Shown here one piece after another: positions 11,030-23,000 of a stretch of 64,000 nt of DNA (position 1 is its first letter; every line of letters begins with the position of its first letter). Location: the NCBI GenBank assembly GCA_036674765.1, contig JARVKI010000066.1, positions 1 to 64,000 on the forward strand, given 5' to 3'. The notes under the pieces were generated by a model that had not been told where the DNA came from, did no database searches, and saw nothing but the letters and a program-made list of their open reading frames with translations. Position numbers and translations under genes: made by a program. This stretch comes from Seiridium cupressi (Eukaryota > Ascomycota > Sordariomycetes > Amphisphaeriales > Sporocadaceae).

Positions 11030-14000
11030 ACACATAGTAGCGTTTTGTTTTTAGATATGTCCGAGCTTGACAGCCATATATCATATTAGAATAGACTATC
11101 GTTTCTTACTTCTTGCTATGTAATCTCTCACTTACCTTTTATTTTCATCGACTTTGTTGACCAAGCTCTTCTGTCCACAAAAGCATCCGCTATACTTCCA
11201 ACAGTTTTTCAAAATTACCACGGTTGATGATCCATGATCTATTGAAGCTTAGACATGGTAGCCAAAGCATCACTTAGGAATAACACCCAGAATCCACTCT
11301 CATGAAGACACGCAATGGCTATCACGGCATCGCAACCTCGAATGATGAGCCTGCACTCTGCCTTGATTCTGGGTATACGAGTGTGGTGAAAAGAGATGGT
11401 TTCGGCTTTATCGACTAGCGATAAAACCGTTATTGCTTGACGCTATTCCCATAGACAATCAGGACGTATTATCGGTCGAAACCGGCTACGCGTTGCTCTA
11501 CAATGCAGAGGTATTCATTGGATTGGTCGGGCAACGGCTGCTATGGCAGCGCTTTCCAAGGTGACGATTATCGCGCACATGGGTCCCGGCTAGCGGACCA
11601 CGATCCGATACCACCAGCCACGTACTAGTACCAGGTTCCGCGAAGCCAATCGGCGGCAGGGATCATTACGGACAGAATGTGGCGAGATAGTGCGCGTACT
11701 GGTCCAGGGTCCTGGGAAGCAGCAGGGGTCTGCACATAAGTGTCCGAGAATCGCGTTTCGCGAGTATCAAGCTGGGTTTGCCCCAATGCTTTCTCCCAGC
11801 TCTTTGTGCTTTGCATAAATTTGCCGAAACTCAACATCAGAATCTACTTGCATTTTCCCTCCGGTCTGACCTGTACAAAGTAATTCCATTAGTCATCTCC
11901 CACCAAGCCCTCCACAGCTCAGTGGCCCCCACATGCACAATTAAATGAGTCTGCAATTACTCGTATGGTGCTGTCTGCTAGCTCGTTTTGTGCAGGCAGA
12001 TATACATTTAATAGTTTTTATTGTCTGCCAAATTCATCAACTTTCCTCGTTGTCAATAGGATCAATACGGTATCCACAAGCCTTCACTATGACCATTTCA
12101 TCGTATCTCGTACGAGCAGGTTCACATGAACAGCCAGGGGGCAGCCATTGTTGAAGTCTGGTCCGAAATACCCCTACACCCTATGGAGCAATTAACTCTA
12201 CCCAGATAGAAACAGGAGAATAGAACTCAATTATCTCAATAGTCCAAGTACCTTGTTGGGTTCTAAGGTGCTCTTGAGCGGCGACCCGCCCATTTAAGTC
12301 GACCCATCTTGAAGTCAGGTGTAATAACACAAGACTCCCATAATCATTTCAATGTAAGATGAAGACAGTTTGATCTTCCTCATTTTTAGCTGCATGCATC
12401 AATTGTATGCGTAGAGACTTTGATATGCCGGGATTTGTCCCACATCACATCGGTTCGTTCTAAGCAGATGTAGCGCCATCAGTTGTTTGGGTCCAAGTAG
12501 TGTTGGCCTTCGGTGAACCACGCGGCCTATTTCGTACGGTGAGTACGAAAAACCTCTCCTTGTTCCTTCAAACGACTAGAAAATAAAATTATATCCCTGG
12601 TTGACCGTCCAGAGGGAACTGTACCGAGCATCTTCGAGCTAACACCATCATCTGTCATATGTAGTTTGGGACTTGTCAAGAAACAGCGGAGGTTACCTGG
12701 AGAGCCGCTGATCCACGCAGACATTGATTGAACACGCCTTGTTGAGGATTCTTGACGTTCCATGGCAGCTACTGATTAGCGTCGTCAGCAGGCTAGATCT
12801 TAGCAGTCATATCTAGTGTTTTGCTCTGGGCTAAGGGTGACGATGCGATAACTCAAAATAAAGGAAGATTGCAAATTGTCACCTCCCTCTATTATATTAA
12901 CCATTTCTTTTGTCATACTTGGTATAATCCAAAATACTTTCGTGCCTATATCGAGAAATTGCCTTTTTATTATGATTTTCCTCCTTGAAACGAAGACCTT
13001 TTACGCTGGCGTATAAGAACTTTATAACATTCAATCAATTAATCATTCTTGCGCTTGTACAATTTGATTTGCTTGTATCTGCCTCGCTTATTGTCATTAT
13101 GGCGTCCGTAGCACCAGTGGCAAGGCCACATTTAATAATACGATAAATTTCACTTCCGAAGGTTGGCGGGTCTTCGTGCTGGGAATACTTCGAACGAATT
13201 ACAGAGGATATCTAAGATAGCATGTACTTGACCGGTTCCGCTGATCAGAGAGATATGTTGATATGTTTCCTAATCGATTAATATCTGTGACTTACTTCGC
13301 CGAAAATCACTTGTGTGGGTGGTGACACAGGTCGAAAGGTTCAGTGTGCTGAGCCGTGGTCTGTACTAAGACCTCTCTTCCCCTGGTTACGGGCTTCAAG
13401 AGTTGTGGTGGGTTTCTTTATTTCGCCATTTATGGGATTTACATTACTAATAACCATCTAAGTTCCCGCAACATCATGCTTCTAGTAATTGTGGACATCG
13501 AAGGATTACTACAAAGAGAGATTGCGAATATGCCGATTACCGTTTTGGATATTAAGAGTGGCATCCTGCTGAAATTGATTTATAATAGTGTATAATAAAT
13601 TGTGTATTCCAGGCTAGTATGAGGTTGTCATACATATCTACGGAAATTAATGCCTCGACTTTAATAAGTATTCAATATGGAAATGAGCCTACGAGTTCCC
13701 GTGGTTAAATTTCAATAAATATAGATATAATTCAACTGTTATCCGTAGCTTATCGCTAGCAATTATCGTAAATTAGACTAATATATCATAAATCATCGCT
13801 CGCTGTATAGAAAAATCATATTAGAGGATTCCGTAAAGGCCATCTCATTAAGGGCAAGATGTCATAGGTATATACTACGAACAACTATATTTCACAGTAA
13901 TGTATAGACAAATAAAATGAATGCGACATCGTCTTCGCTGGACAACTTTCTAAAACGTGCGCTAGTAAGTCAAGCTGTTGTGCGGAGCGGACTAACCCCG

Positions 14001-15276
14001 ACACCGATGTAAGCGCGGTTTGAGGGGTTGAGATTTTCTGCCACCGAATGAATCAGCAAGTATATCAATCCCAATACATCACCGACAACAGACGTGACAC
14101 ATACGAATCGATACACCCTAGTAGGCACGTACGCGAAACACTCGTCACAGATGACGAGATTCTGCTGCTCGATCGGAGAAGTTAGTGACTCTACTTGTCG
14201 CGAACCTATCGGTACGGCTCAAGCCCGCAATATTCCTCTCGCCCCGCATCGATTCTCAGCTTTCAAAGCCGTCCAGTCCGAGATCTGCACGCCTATAACA
14301 CAGTATTGCCATTCGAGAATCGTACAAACCTGAAGAGGGCAACTATCATTGCGACATACCAAAAGCCCCGATGATCGGTCGTATAGCGGTAATAGGGTGT
14401 AAACATCGTACAAGAAGTAGTACTTAGCTTAGCGCTTGGTTCTCAGCCCGCGCAGGTTCGTCTGATTCCGCACGTGGTGACATCCAAAGAGAACATGGGA
14501 CATAGTATCATGACCTCGTTTCACTATAGTGTCTTTGAGTTACAGCTATAGTTGAGGCAATTATCGCGCGATATCATTCGCGCTGTCTGTTGGTCAATTG
14601 CCGCAGGACGCATTCCTAGTAGAGAATAACGATTCAGTTGTCGTAATGCATTCGGCATATACAGCGACGGAGCTTGCGACAATGGTGACGTTGACGCATG
14701 CATCCTGTGGCCTTCAGGCGGCATCAGTGTAAATGAAAGTGACGAGGGTGTTGGTACATGTAGAGCTTCTGGTGATGATCTGTTATTAGCATCCTCCCTA
14801 TATTTGATGCACACCTGTTACACTGTTTCTATCCTGTAAGATTTAGGAAACACAATTAAATATTGGGACTAATCCTCCTCTTTTTCCAGCTATTTAGTCG
14901 CCTCATGTTTAGCGGAATCATCTACTGGACTTGCACACTCTATTCTGACCAAAATAGAAATGGTGGGCTGCGCGATCAACTCACTCGATGTTCAAGCGGC
15001 GTAAAGGAGCATGCTATCACTTCAACGAGACACATTCAAGATATGAGGAGTCGGAGAACGTAGTCGAAACTATATAGCACAGGAGTATCTATGGCATTTC
15101 GCGCAGTTGCGGCGGCTGCAGCAGATGGGATTATTCGTACATGTTTCCTAGATGCAAAAAGAGTCGCGCAGTACAAGATGGAGAGGCACGCGCCACCAGC
15201 GACGTTGGCGCAACCGTCGAGACGGAGATCAAAATGTGCAAAAATTGGAAGGTGAGTCGTACTCATCTGAGGAATT
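11030..15276. other. Gene-poor AT-rich stretch
   Basis: Over 4 kb without a recognisable gene. From about 12,850 to 13,950 it is strongly AT- and TA-rich, as expected of old repeat DNA altered by C-to-T mutation, but I cannot identify a parent element. A 69-codon frame at 11,945 begins with a hydrophobic, signal-like stretch but has no other support. Other frames of 60-96 codons look random. Confidence 0.55.
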
Positions 15277-15376
15277 CCCTCGAGCCGGATTTGAACCGGC
15301 GACCTGTGGATATACAGTATTATACTTGTATTATAGCAATTACAGTCCATCGCTCTGCCAACTGAGCTATCAAGGG
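15277..15376 (-). tRNA. tRNA-Tyr (GTA) with intron
   Basis: Read on the minus strand it folds as a cloverleaf. The acceptor stem CCCTTGA pairs with TCGAGGG (one G-T pair). The D arm is GCTC/GAGC, the T arm is GCCGG-TTCAAAT-CCGGC, and the anticodon loop reads CTGTAA. The anticodon is GTA. About 28 nt of AT-rich intron sits after position 37, the canonical place and a standard trait of eukaryotic tRNA-Tyr. Removing it leaves 72 nt before CCA addition. The anticodon stem has one A-C mismatch at its outer pair (27-43). Confidence 0.9.
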
Positions 15377-15953
15377 GATTGCTGGATTGTTGGAGGTAGT
15401 GACGGTAGCCGAGAATATATAGCGCATATTGAGAAAAATTGCTTTGGGGTGCTGTGGAGGCATGATATCCAATAAATAGTGTGGCGGCTTGTATAAGCGG
15501 ACACGCTTAACTTTCTTTGGCCAAAGTGCTCGACAAATTTTGAGACAAGGGGCGGGGGCAGAACAATCGGTGTATCCTGTAATATCGTTCTCTGAAAGGT
15601 CTTGAGTGTGGAGATCGAGCTTGAGCCAACTAGACAATGGAATCAATGATCATAGAGATAAACTTGAGAAATTGGCATCTGTCTACTAGTTGCCTACTTA
15701 TCATCAAGTGAAGTAGACGGCAGGATGAGCTGTACAACTTGCTCGTAACCAGGTCTGCCAGGTAGCCGAAGGGTTTGCCTCTATGGCTTGTTCTGTTAGT
15801 GAATTAAACCCCGTCTCACAGATATCGGAAATATCTGTGCTCTCCCTCGCTCACTATGAGCTAGACATGCAACCACGTGGAGACTTGTGTTACGAACATA
15901 ACCCCGACATCCTGACCTAGCGGAAAGGAAGAACGAATAGTCCGAAGAGGCTA
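15377..15953. other. Spacer upstream of tRNA-Tyr
   Basis: About 580 bp between the 5' end of the tRNA and the candidate LTR. Peptide frames crossing 15,141-15,475 are translations of the tRNA and are not genes. Nothing else seen. Confidence 0.6.
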
Positions 15954-16311
15954 TGTCAAAAAGTTGACACCTGGCTACAAGTGCAAGGAAAGGACCAATT
16001 AGAGACAGACCCAAAGGGATCACGGTCTTGGCAGTGAGCCAAGACAAAGGATCACTTAGATCGCGGTGATCCAAGTAAGCCGAACGAAAGGATCACGAGG
16101 ACAAAAGTGATCCAGCATATTAATAAAGGAATAAATGGATATATATAAACCAGGAAGGTTCTCTACATAGACACTTATTACCTTAATGATTAACCTAAGC
16201 ATTTATCTACCCATAAATAAGGCTTATCAAGCCTTAACGATTATATTCTTATTCTGTTAAGACTTAGTATTCCTATTCTACATTACGTACCCTATTAGCA
16301 TAAACCTAACA
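15954..16311. mobile_element. Candidate solo LTR
   Basis: A 358 bp AT-rich block starts TGTCAAAAAGTTGACACC and ends CCTAACA, giving the TG..CA boundaries and short inverted TGT/ACA ends of an LTR. Inside are repeated GGATCAC/GTGATCC motifs (about five, both orientations) in the first half. A TATATATAAACC promoter-like box follows at about 16,140, then AATAAA-like signals, the order expected for U3-R-U5. No flanking target duplication, primer-binding site or internal domain is visible, so a solo LTR is only a candidate. Confidence 0.4.
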
Positions 16312-17311
16312 CCAGTGTATTATCCCAAGGTTTATCCTGACGATAGTATATTCGTTACAACTTGTGTCTGCCATGCATCCGTCAAAGTGTCGCCAATTCA
16401 AGTTAAGCTATAAAATCTACGTACCGGGGTGGTCTCAGAGTTTCGGACACCTTAGATACAGTCTTCTCTTTGCTCGATCTCATCATTATCAATCAGTATT
16501 TACTCCTATGATGTTCAATTCGATACAATGTCTCGTTTCCTGATAACTCTGGATTAGGAAAATATGAATCCGCACATAGTATAGCGCCAGAACTAGGCTT
16601 TCATCATACCATTCGCTTCATCACCTACCCAGACGGGTGTTCCACTCGTCGCAAAGGCAGTGTTATTGTTGGGAGTATTATGTATAGTCGTTTCACACTC
16701 TACCCTGTAGATGCAACAGCAAGGCTTGTGACTGACATTGTGCTCCCTCTCACGAAAGGCTCAGTTCACGCAGATTGACGTAGAGCGGGTAATGTAGTCG
16801 GAAATCCAAGCCTCGACGCCCCGACCCCGAAACCGCCTGCCGAAGAACCGAACTACGATCTCGGATTCGTTATTCCCCGCAACCGCTAGCTTCCCAATTT
16901 ACGTACAAGAAAATACATAGACGGGTTTAGCACAATAACATCATAAGGTGACGATGAGATTTTGTGGGTATTGGGAAAATTCCTTCGAATCAACTATGCA
17001 CAGTTGCAGAATTATGCCCTATTCAGGAAAGGTCGAGTCCGCGGCGACCATAAGGCCCTTCGGATTGACTAATTGTGTCGTGCACGCCATTAGTGTCGGC
17101 AAAAAGTCAACTACTCATATACCACGTACAATTTCCATACATCGGTCAAATCATGGCGGATTACGTTGTCCTAGGAGTTTATCGGGAAGTAACGATTCGG
17201 GGATTTCCAGTCAATTTGGTCAAGATTGCCGACGCTTGGTACTTGAAATCCCTCCGACGGCACAAGGAGCATCGAGAGATTCGAAGAGTGTCATTCGTCT
17301 AACTGCAAGAC
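16312..17311. other. Intergenic, promoter side of MFS gene
   Basis: No supported gene. A frame of 124 codons (16,948-17,322) runs into the start of the transporter gene and resembles nothing known. A frame starting near 17,075 is likewise unrecognised. Confidence 0.55.
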
Positions 17312-18889
17312 ATGCGGTCTAAGTCTACCTCTCAGCCACCCAACCCCCGTGGTAATACTTCTTTTTCCTCAGGCCCATATTTCTATCGCACATTGAGCTG
17401 ATTATTGGAAACAGATGAAGATGTTATCGTTGTTGACTGGGCCGGCCCAGCCGACCCGGGGAACCCTTTCAATTGGTCAACAAAACGCAAGTGGCTAGCG
17501 ACCGGCCTCGGTTTACTTGCAACGGTCAGCTCTATCATCAACGGGTCAATAATCACGACAGCCCACCTGGAGATTGATGCAGACTTCAACACCGACGAGA
17601 CAAGTTTCCCACACTCCTACTGGCCAGTGACGTCATGGGGAGTCGGCGGTGGCCTGTTCTCCTTGGCTCTTCTTCCTCTCATGGAGGACTTCGGTGTACG
17701 GCCTGCTTTCCTGCTGACATACTTCGTTTTTATGTGCTTCCTGATACCCATCGGATTTACTCGGAATTTTGCTACCCTGATCATCTGCCGTTTCTTCAGT
17801 GGTGGATGCGTATCGATACTATCCAACACGGTCGCAGGCATCGCTTCCAACGTATTTGATGGTTACCGAGCTAGAACGATCCCGCTTAGTCTGTATATCT
17901 TTCTATATATGGCCGGAGGCAGTCTAGGCCCTGTCATTGGTGCTGCGATCCTGCAATACTTGCCTTGGAGGTGGACGGGGCACATTGAGTTGATCTGGTC
18001 CGTGGCGCTCTTCCCGCTTTTCGTGATCGCTATGCCGGAGTCGCGGGGCTCGGTTATTCTTGGACATCGTGCGCGCAAGCTTCGACGAGAGGGGAAGAAT
18101 GCCTACACCAGGGAAGAACTGCGACGAACGCCTGTGCTCGATACCATCAAGAATAGCGTTCAGCGACCCTTGTTCATGCTGTGTACTGAGCCTGTACTTG
18201 TCGTTGCCACTTTATGGTCCGCCTTCAGCTTTGGGGTCATATATCTCTTTACCCAGTCGGTGGAATTAGTCTTCACGAGTCTCTATGGATGGGAAACCAT
18301 CCAAGCGGGCTATGTCCAGGCTGCCCTAGTCCTGGGAGAATTCCTGGGCTGGATATTTTGCTTGAGCACCGATCATTGGTATTACTCCTCCGCCCAGCGC
18401 AACCCCGAATCGCCGAACACGCCGATTCCTGAAGCACGACTCTACTCGGCTATCCTGGGTGGGTTCTTCGGGGTTTCGGGTGGCATGTTTGTTTATGCGT
18501 GGACTTCATTTCCATCAATCCCATGGGAAGCTCCTGCTGTAGGACTTGTTATGGTTGGTGCCGGATCGACTACTGTAGTGACAGGCATCGCTCACTATAT
18601 CGTAGATGCTTATAGTTTGTATGCTGGAAGCGCAATTGGCGCTGTTGTCTTGGGAGAAAACATGTTTATCGCCTTTCTCCCCCTTGCTGCCCAGAGTTTG
18701 TACACGACTCTTGGCTTTTCACTAGCAAGTACGGTCCTGGCTGTAATTTCGGCTGTTCTGGCTGCCACTCCTATCGCACTTCTGGTCTGGGGTAGAGAGA
18801 TCAGGGCTCGCAGCCGTTTCATGCAATCTGGGAAAACGATTGGAATTGACTCGTCTGAATTGTCAGAAAGTGTTTCATTAGCCACCTAG
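17312..18889 (+). CDS. MFS transporter, DHA1-like
   Basis: A 504-residue plasma-membrane drug/metabolite:H+ antiporter of the DHA1-like group. The long exon (17415-18889) has no ATG at its start. A 40 nt first exon (17312-17351) and a 63 nt intron supply MRSKSTSQPPNPR in phase, giving the typical cytosolic lead-in VDWAGPADPGNPFNWS. Twelve hydrophobic helices follow. Family landmarks are the MFS loop after helix 2 (LLPLMEDFGVRP), RFFSGGCVSILSNTVAGIASN in the helix 4-5 region, LGPVIGAAIL in helix 5, and the central cytosolic loop RARKLRREGKNAYTREELRR. The final residues SELSESVSLAT and the stop lie within a stretch resembling a dispersed repeat found elsewhere in the window. The substrate is unknown. 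Confidence 0.9.
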
Positions 18890-18933
18890 TAAGAGCGCGC
18901 ATTGGCGTCACGGCAGCGACCTTAACTAGCACC
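18854..18933 (+). repeat. Partial copy of 106-107 bp dispersed repeat
   Basis: From TCTGAA to AGCACC this 80 nt segment parallels the right part of the elements at 46,276 and 21,383. The best part is CACCTAGTAAGAG followed by GCGT-ACGGCAGCGAC and ending AACTAGCACC. The first 36 nt coincide with the end of the MFS coding sequence. No left end is recognisable. Confidence 0.45.
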
Positions 18934-19033
18934 AACTGTAGTTCCATCACGACTTTTGGTTCATATCGATGATTTTCGTGCCCACAATTCTAATGCATAT
19001 AATTTCCATTATGAATATACCTATAGAGAATGG

Positions 19034-19054
19034 TTTTTTTTTTTTTTTTTTTTT
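19034..19054. repeat. Poly-T tract (21 nt)
   Basis: Uninterrupted run of T between the convergent transporter and spherulin-4-like genes; length may be inaccurate. Confidence 0.95.
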
Positions 19055-19109
19055 CAAGAAATACATGGTTTGTAATTATTTCACTATTTAGAACCATGTA
19101 AAAGGTGCT

Positions 19110-20076
19110 TTATTTTCTAATATTGTTGTAAGATGTATCGGGATGTGGCTGGCTAGTATCCTTGCATTGTCGGGGATAATCACTCCAGATAAGTGTTTGA
19201 TGATTATACTGAGTAGTATCAACTGCCTGGGTGACGGCTCCTATTGTAGCGGGCTCTAGTACAGTTGTCTCCCACAGCTCGACGCTGGTCAAGTACAAAC
19301 TGTGAATACCGAAATGGACAGTCTTTTTGATCTGGTCTGTGAGTATAGCTGAATCCACTAGTGGCTTGGGACGAACGTAGTGCACGGCAATGGACGCCCT
19401 GAGATACAGACCAAAGTTACTGGGTAGACCACCAGTTTGTATCAAAGTAGACGTATTATAGGGCTCATATGGTAGAGGGCATGGCCCAGCCTTTGCTGAC
19501 GAAGGGACCTGCCAGCATGTTTCTCGGGCGATGACAGCGTCCGCGAGGTCGAACAAATCGCGCTCGTAGGTTGAATTCAGAGGGCGTACGCCAGCGTTCA
19601 GCACTGCGGTATACTGTGGAGCCGAGGGAATCCCAAAAGCTTGACGGGCACGTGTTGTGAGGCTTATATGAAACTCGAAGTTTTTTTTTCAGTCTCTCAG
19701 CAACCCTGGTTTCGCCAAACCATATGCCATGAATGGAAATGTTGACGTTTTGCCCGGCCCAGTGCTTTTCCATGTTCCACTGAGACCAGTTGTCGATATC
19801 GGCAATTATAGCCTCTTGGGAGCGCCTACCATTGTTATACGACGTCGACACATAGCCTATTCCCTGTGCGTTATCCAGAGCGTTGAGTCGCGCTATAGCT
19901 GTGGTCCAGTCCTTGTTGTAGCGGTGTTTGAAGTGGAAGAAGGGGTCGGACCTCTTAGTGGGACCATTGGTGGGATTAATGACCCAGTAAAAATGGAGGT
20001 TCCCATGCGCGTGTACTGCGTTGATCACAGCATTCCAATCTTCGGCATGTGCAGGGTGCACATACAATGGGAGCAT
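19110..20076 (-). pseudogene. Spherulin-4-like protein, frameshifted
   Basis: Resembles the spherulation-specific family 4 (TIM-barrel-like secreted proteins related to Physarum spherulin 4). The first frame begins MLPLYVHPAHAEDW and carries HFYWVINPTNGP, IGYVSTSYNNGR and NISIHGIWFGET. The second carries QYTAVLNAGVRPLNSTYERD and FDLADAVIARE. Together they follow the family order (LPLYV, INP.sGP, GYVsTsYg.R, DI..w, GIffDE, .NPG). They are joined out of frame at a run of nine T (19,681-19,689 on the plus strand). Eight bases would give one continuous frame of about 320 codons. This is either homopolymer miscounting or a real frameshift. The frame stays open 28 codons upstream of the first ATG with a hydrophobic RFLLPLVSFAGVAIS, so a signal peptide with a missed upstream start or first exon is likely. 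Confidence 0.8.
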
Positions 20077-23000
20077 AACATTGACTCGTGAAATGGCAAC
20101 ACCAGCAAATGATACGAGTGGAAGAAGGAACCTTATCCTGGGGGTTTTAAGGCTGTGGAGCTAGGGAAATGATAAAGGGATAGGAGCTAAGTTGTAGATT
20201 TGCTGAAGATGGCAATATATGGCTGTGTAGGCTGTTCATATAGAAGTACGCGGCCACTGATCAGGATCTCGTTAGGCTTTCGTAATCCTTTCGCCATCGC
20301 TGGTCCGCGTGGTTGGTAGCCAATCAACTATTTACTGGGGCGTTTGAGAAAAGCTGACGGATAATGTCGCACTGTGCGCCTGATCTTAAACACCATGTGA
20401 TCTGTGAGATTGATTGAAAACACCGCGGTGGGCTGCTTACATTTTCAAATACTTCGCATCTATATCTTCACTTTGCTGGGGTCATGACAATGCTCAAGTT
20501 TCGATTCCGGATTGCAAATATGTAATGAAAACTTAACCTGTAGTTTTACATTTAGAGATTTGAAATGTCTGATTTTATTTGGGCTGGTGCTATCATTAAT
20601 GTGGCATAAGTCCTGAACACATGAATACTACCTTTGTTCTGCTCATCGTTGGATGTAGTCTGAGGCCCGAAGTGGGTTGATTTTGATAGAGAGCCGTTTC
20701 CGCCTTTGCCTTATTTTTATTCTTTATTTTAATTTTGTTATGGGAAAGTCGTGGTTCTACAGCCTTTCGATCCAGTAACGATGGTGGGTTTGACGTGTTT
20801 TATCAAATATCACTTGTCACAACGTAGAGACCATGTCTTAGCACTTATTCCCAAACCCAGCGGCGTAGAAATCTATAACCAAGTTGTTAAGCCCTATCGA
20901 AGCCGGCACGTTCACTCAAGGTGATATCCCTCTGTAGGACAACTTAGTCAAGCTATATTAACTGCTGAGATATATTTAGTACATCGTACTTTATGTATAG
21001 TATGACGAATACCGCGAAGCAGCATCCTTGGTCGGTTTATTATTTAGCGTCGCAGGAGCCCGCCACTCATTGCTCGTGTCTTCTGTTCATGTGTTCATAT
21101 AGTTGAGAGTTTGTTGAAGCACTACTTAGCCGCTTGTTTTCGCTGACACAACAATGTCACTGGTTCGTTATGGTGGTCAGGGTGTATCAGCCCTATTAGC
21201 CGTCCTTGTCAAAATGCATCATCTCGCATCCTTGTCAGTCTGGATACTTATCTTATCAACCCGTGAGTTTTACTAGGTTATCTGGGTGATTGAAATGTCT
21301 AAGTACGGCACGCATGTGTAAATGAATTAGGACTGTTATTGACCCGTTAGGTTCTGTCTCGAAGCATTGCTATCATTGCAATAGCACTGGTAAGGGTATA
21401 TTGGGAAACAACCATCTGAAACCGTAACATCATTACCAACCTAATACGTCACTTTGGTATAACGGTCATTTACACCTCAACTAGCACCCGGTCTTCTTCA
21501 CGACAGTCCTCTGCTCTAGGAGACTTTTGTTGTTGACTTGAAGCGCACCATTGCCCTATGCAATGGGCACATAGCCACCTTTTACTACTCTAAAAAAGAC
21601 CTTTAATGGACGCCTCGTCTTACAGCATCTCTATCATGTCGAAAATTGGGGACGGGCATCAGTAACACGTCCCGGCTTCAGACCTCAGGACTATGTGAAC
21701 TCTCACTCTGTTGTCATGGCTAGTGTAGCAGATCTGCACAGTATCCGCTTCGACCCAGCAGCTGCGTCAGGATCAATGGCAATTGCCAGTAATGCCTGTG
21801 TTTCTGATCTCGATTGTTTGAAGGGTTCGGCACCCTGTTCCGATCAAATGTATGGTGCCCTGAAACTCCTCTGCCAGTGACACCAGGACCCACATACCGT
21901 TATTACTGGCGCACGCCTCCTGTGCAGGCCCAAACCCTTGAATCAAGAACCGGGATTAGCAAATTGACGGTTAGGATACGTGGTTGCATTACAATATGAA
22001 GGGGGAGGTTCTGGAATGCGCCAAGCTGCCGCGGGAGGCTGTACCCCCAACCCAGCAGCAGATGTTGGTCCACACAACCCCAGTCATGGCGTATCACATC
22101 TCGATTTTCCAAGACTCGCTACCAAACGACCCTATCTATTTCTATCCTCTCACCAAGTGCGTCGTCCTTCTCCTCATTTTATCCGCTGTCATTCACCGCG
22201 ACCATATCGTGTATGCTCTATATTGGGAGGTACTGCTCTATCCGTCATTTGAGCCAAAACTTCTCATTCCATTATGATATTTTACTGTAGTGTGGGTCAC
22301 TTACAGCGCTAGACTTTCAAGTTAAGGTGCTCATTGTTGCCAGAAGACTCTGAAGGCCAAATGTTTTCCCAGGGGATGACATCGGCCGCCCGTGCGACAC
22401 CGCATGACCATACAGGCACTGGCAACCTCACGATCTCATGCCATCTTCTATCGATATCTCTTGGTCATTTTATAATGTCGCGTTATCAGTATTAACGTTC
22501 GCATATCTCACCACGTGCGGGCGGCATCTTCCGTCGTTCGTCCCTGGATTAATCCTTATTTCGGCTGTTATATATACCACTTTTGCCAGATATTATAAGA
22601 AATCCACCCTGATTTATTGAGCCAGTGTTGCCGGGCTGTCGTGGTCCTATTCGAGCCACATCTCCTAGGTTGTGTGCACGACGAATTCTGTGAAATTCCG
22701 CGGCGGCCTGACACTACGTTACTGGGGCTCTTTGGAGATGCACGTTTTGAGGAGCCACCAGCTGGACTAGTACCATGTGAGCGAAGGGCTGATACACCTC
22801 TTCATTTTTTCCAATGCATCCAGCACAGTGGTAACATCGGACTCTAGGTAAGGTGGGTTCGCCACAAAGTATGAAGAATACATGAACAGATGGCTGCCAG
22901 GTGGTGAGGTCTTTCCAGTTTACTTGCCCAGGGCTGGTCAAGATTGCAGACACTGCATTTGAAAGTCTAGCGGTTATCTTTCGGAAGCTAGCGACGCGCT

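Noticed and set aside
11945..12154. Small secreted protein with signal-like start
   Set aside because: Only the hydrophobic start supports it; no cysteine pattern, homologue or transcript signal can be seen.
15141..15475. Peptides containing AGFEPATCGYT-like sequence
   Set aside because: They are translations of the tRNA-Tyr T arm and anticodon arm, a common artefact, not a gene.
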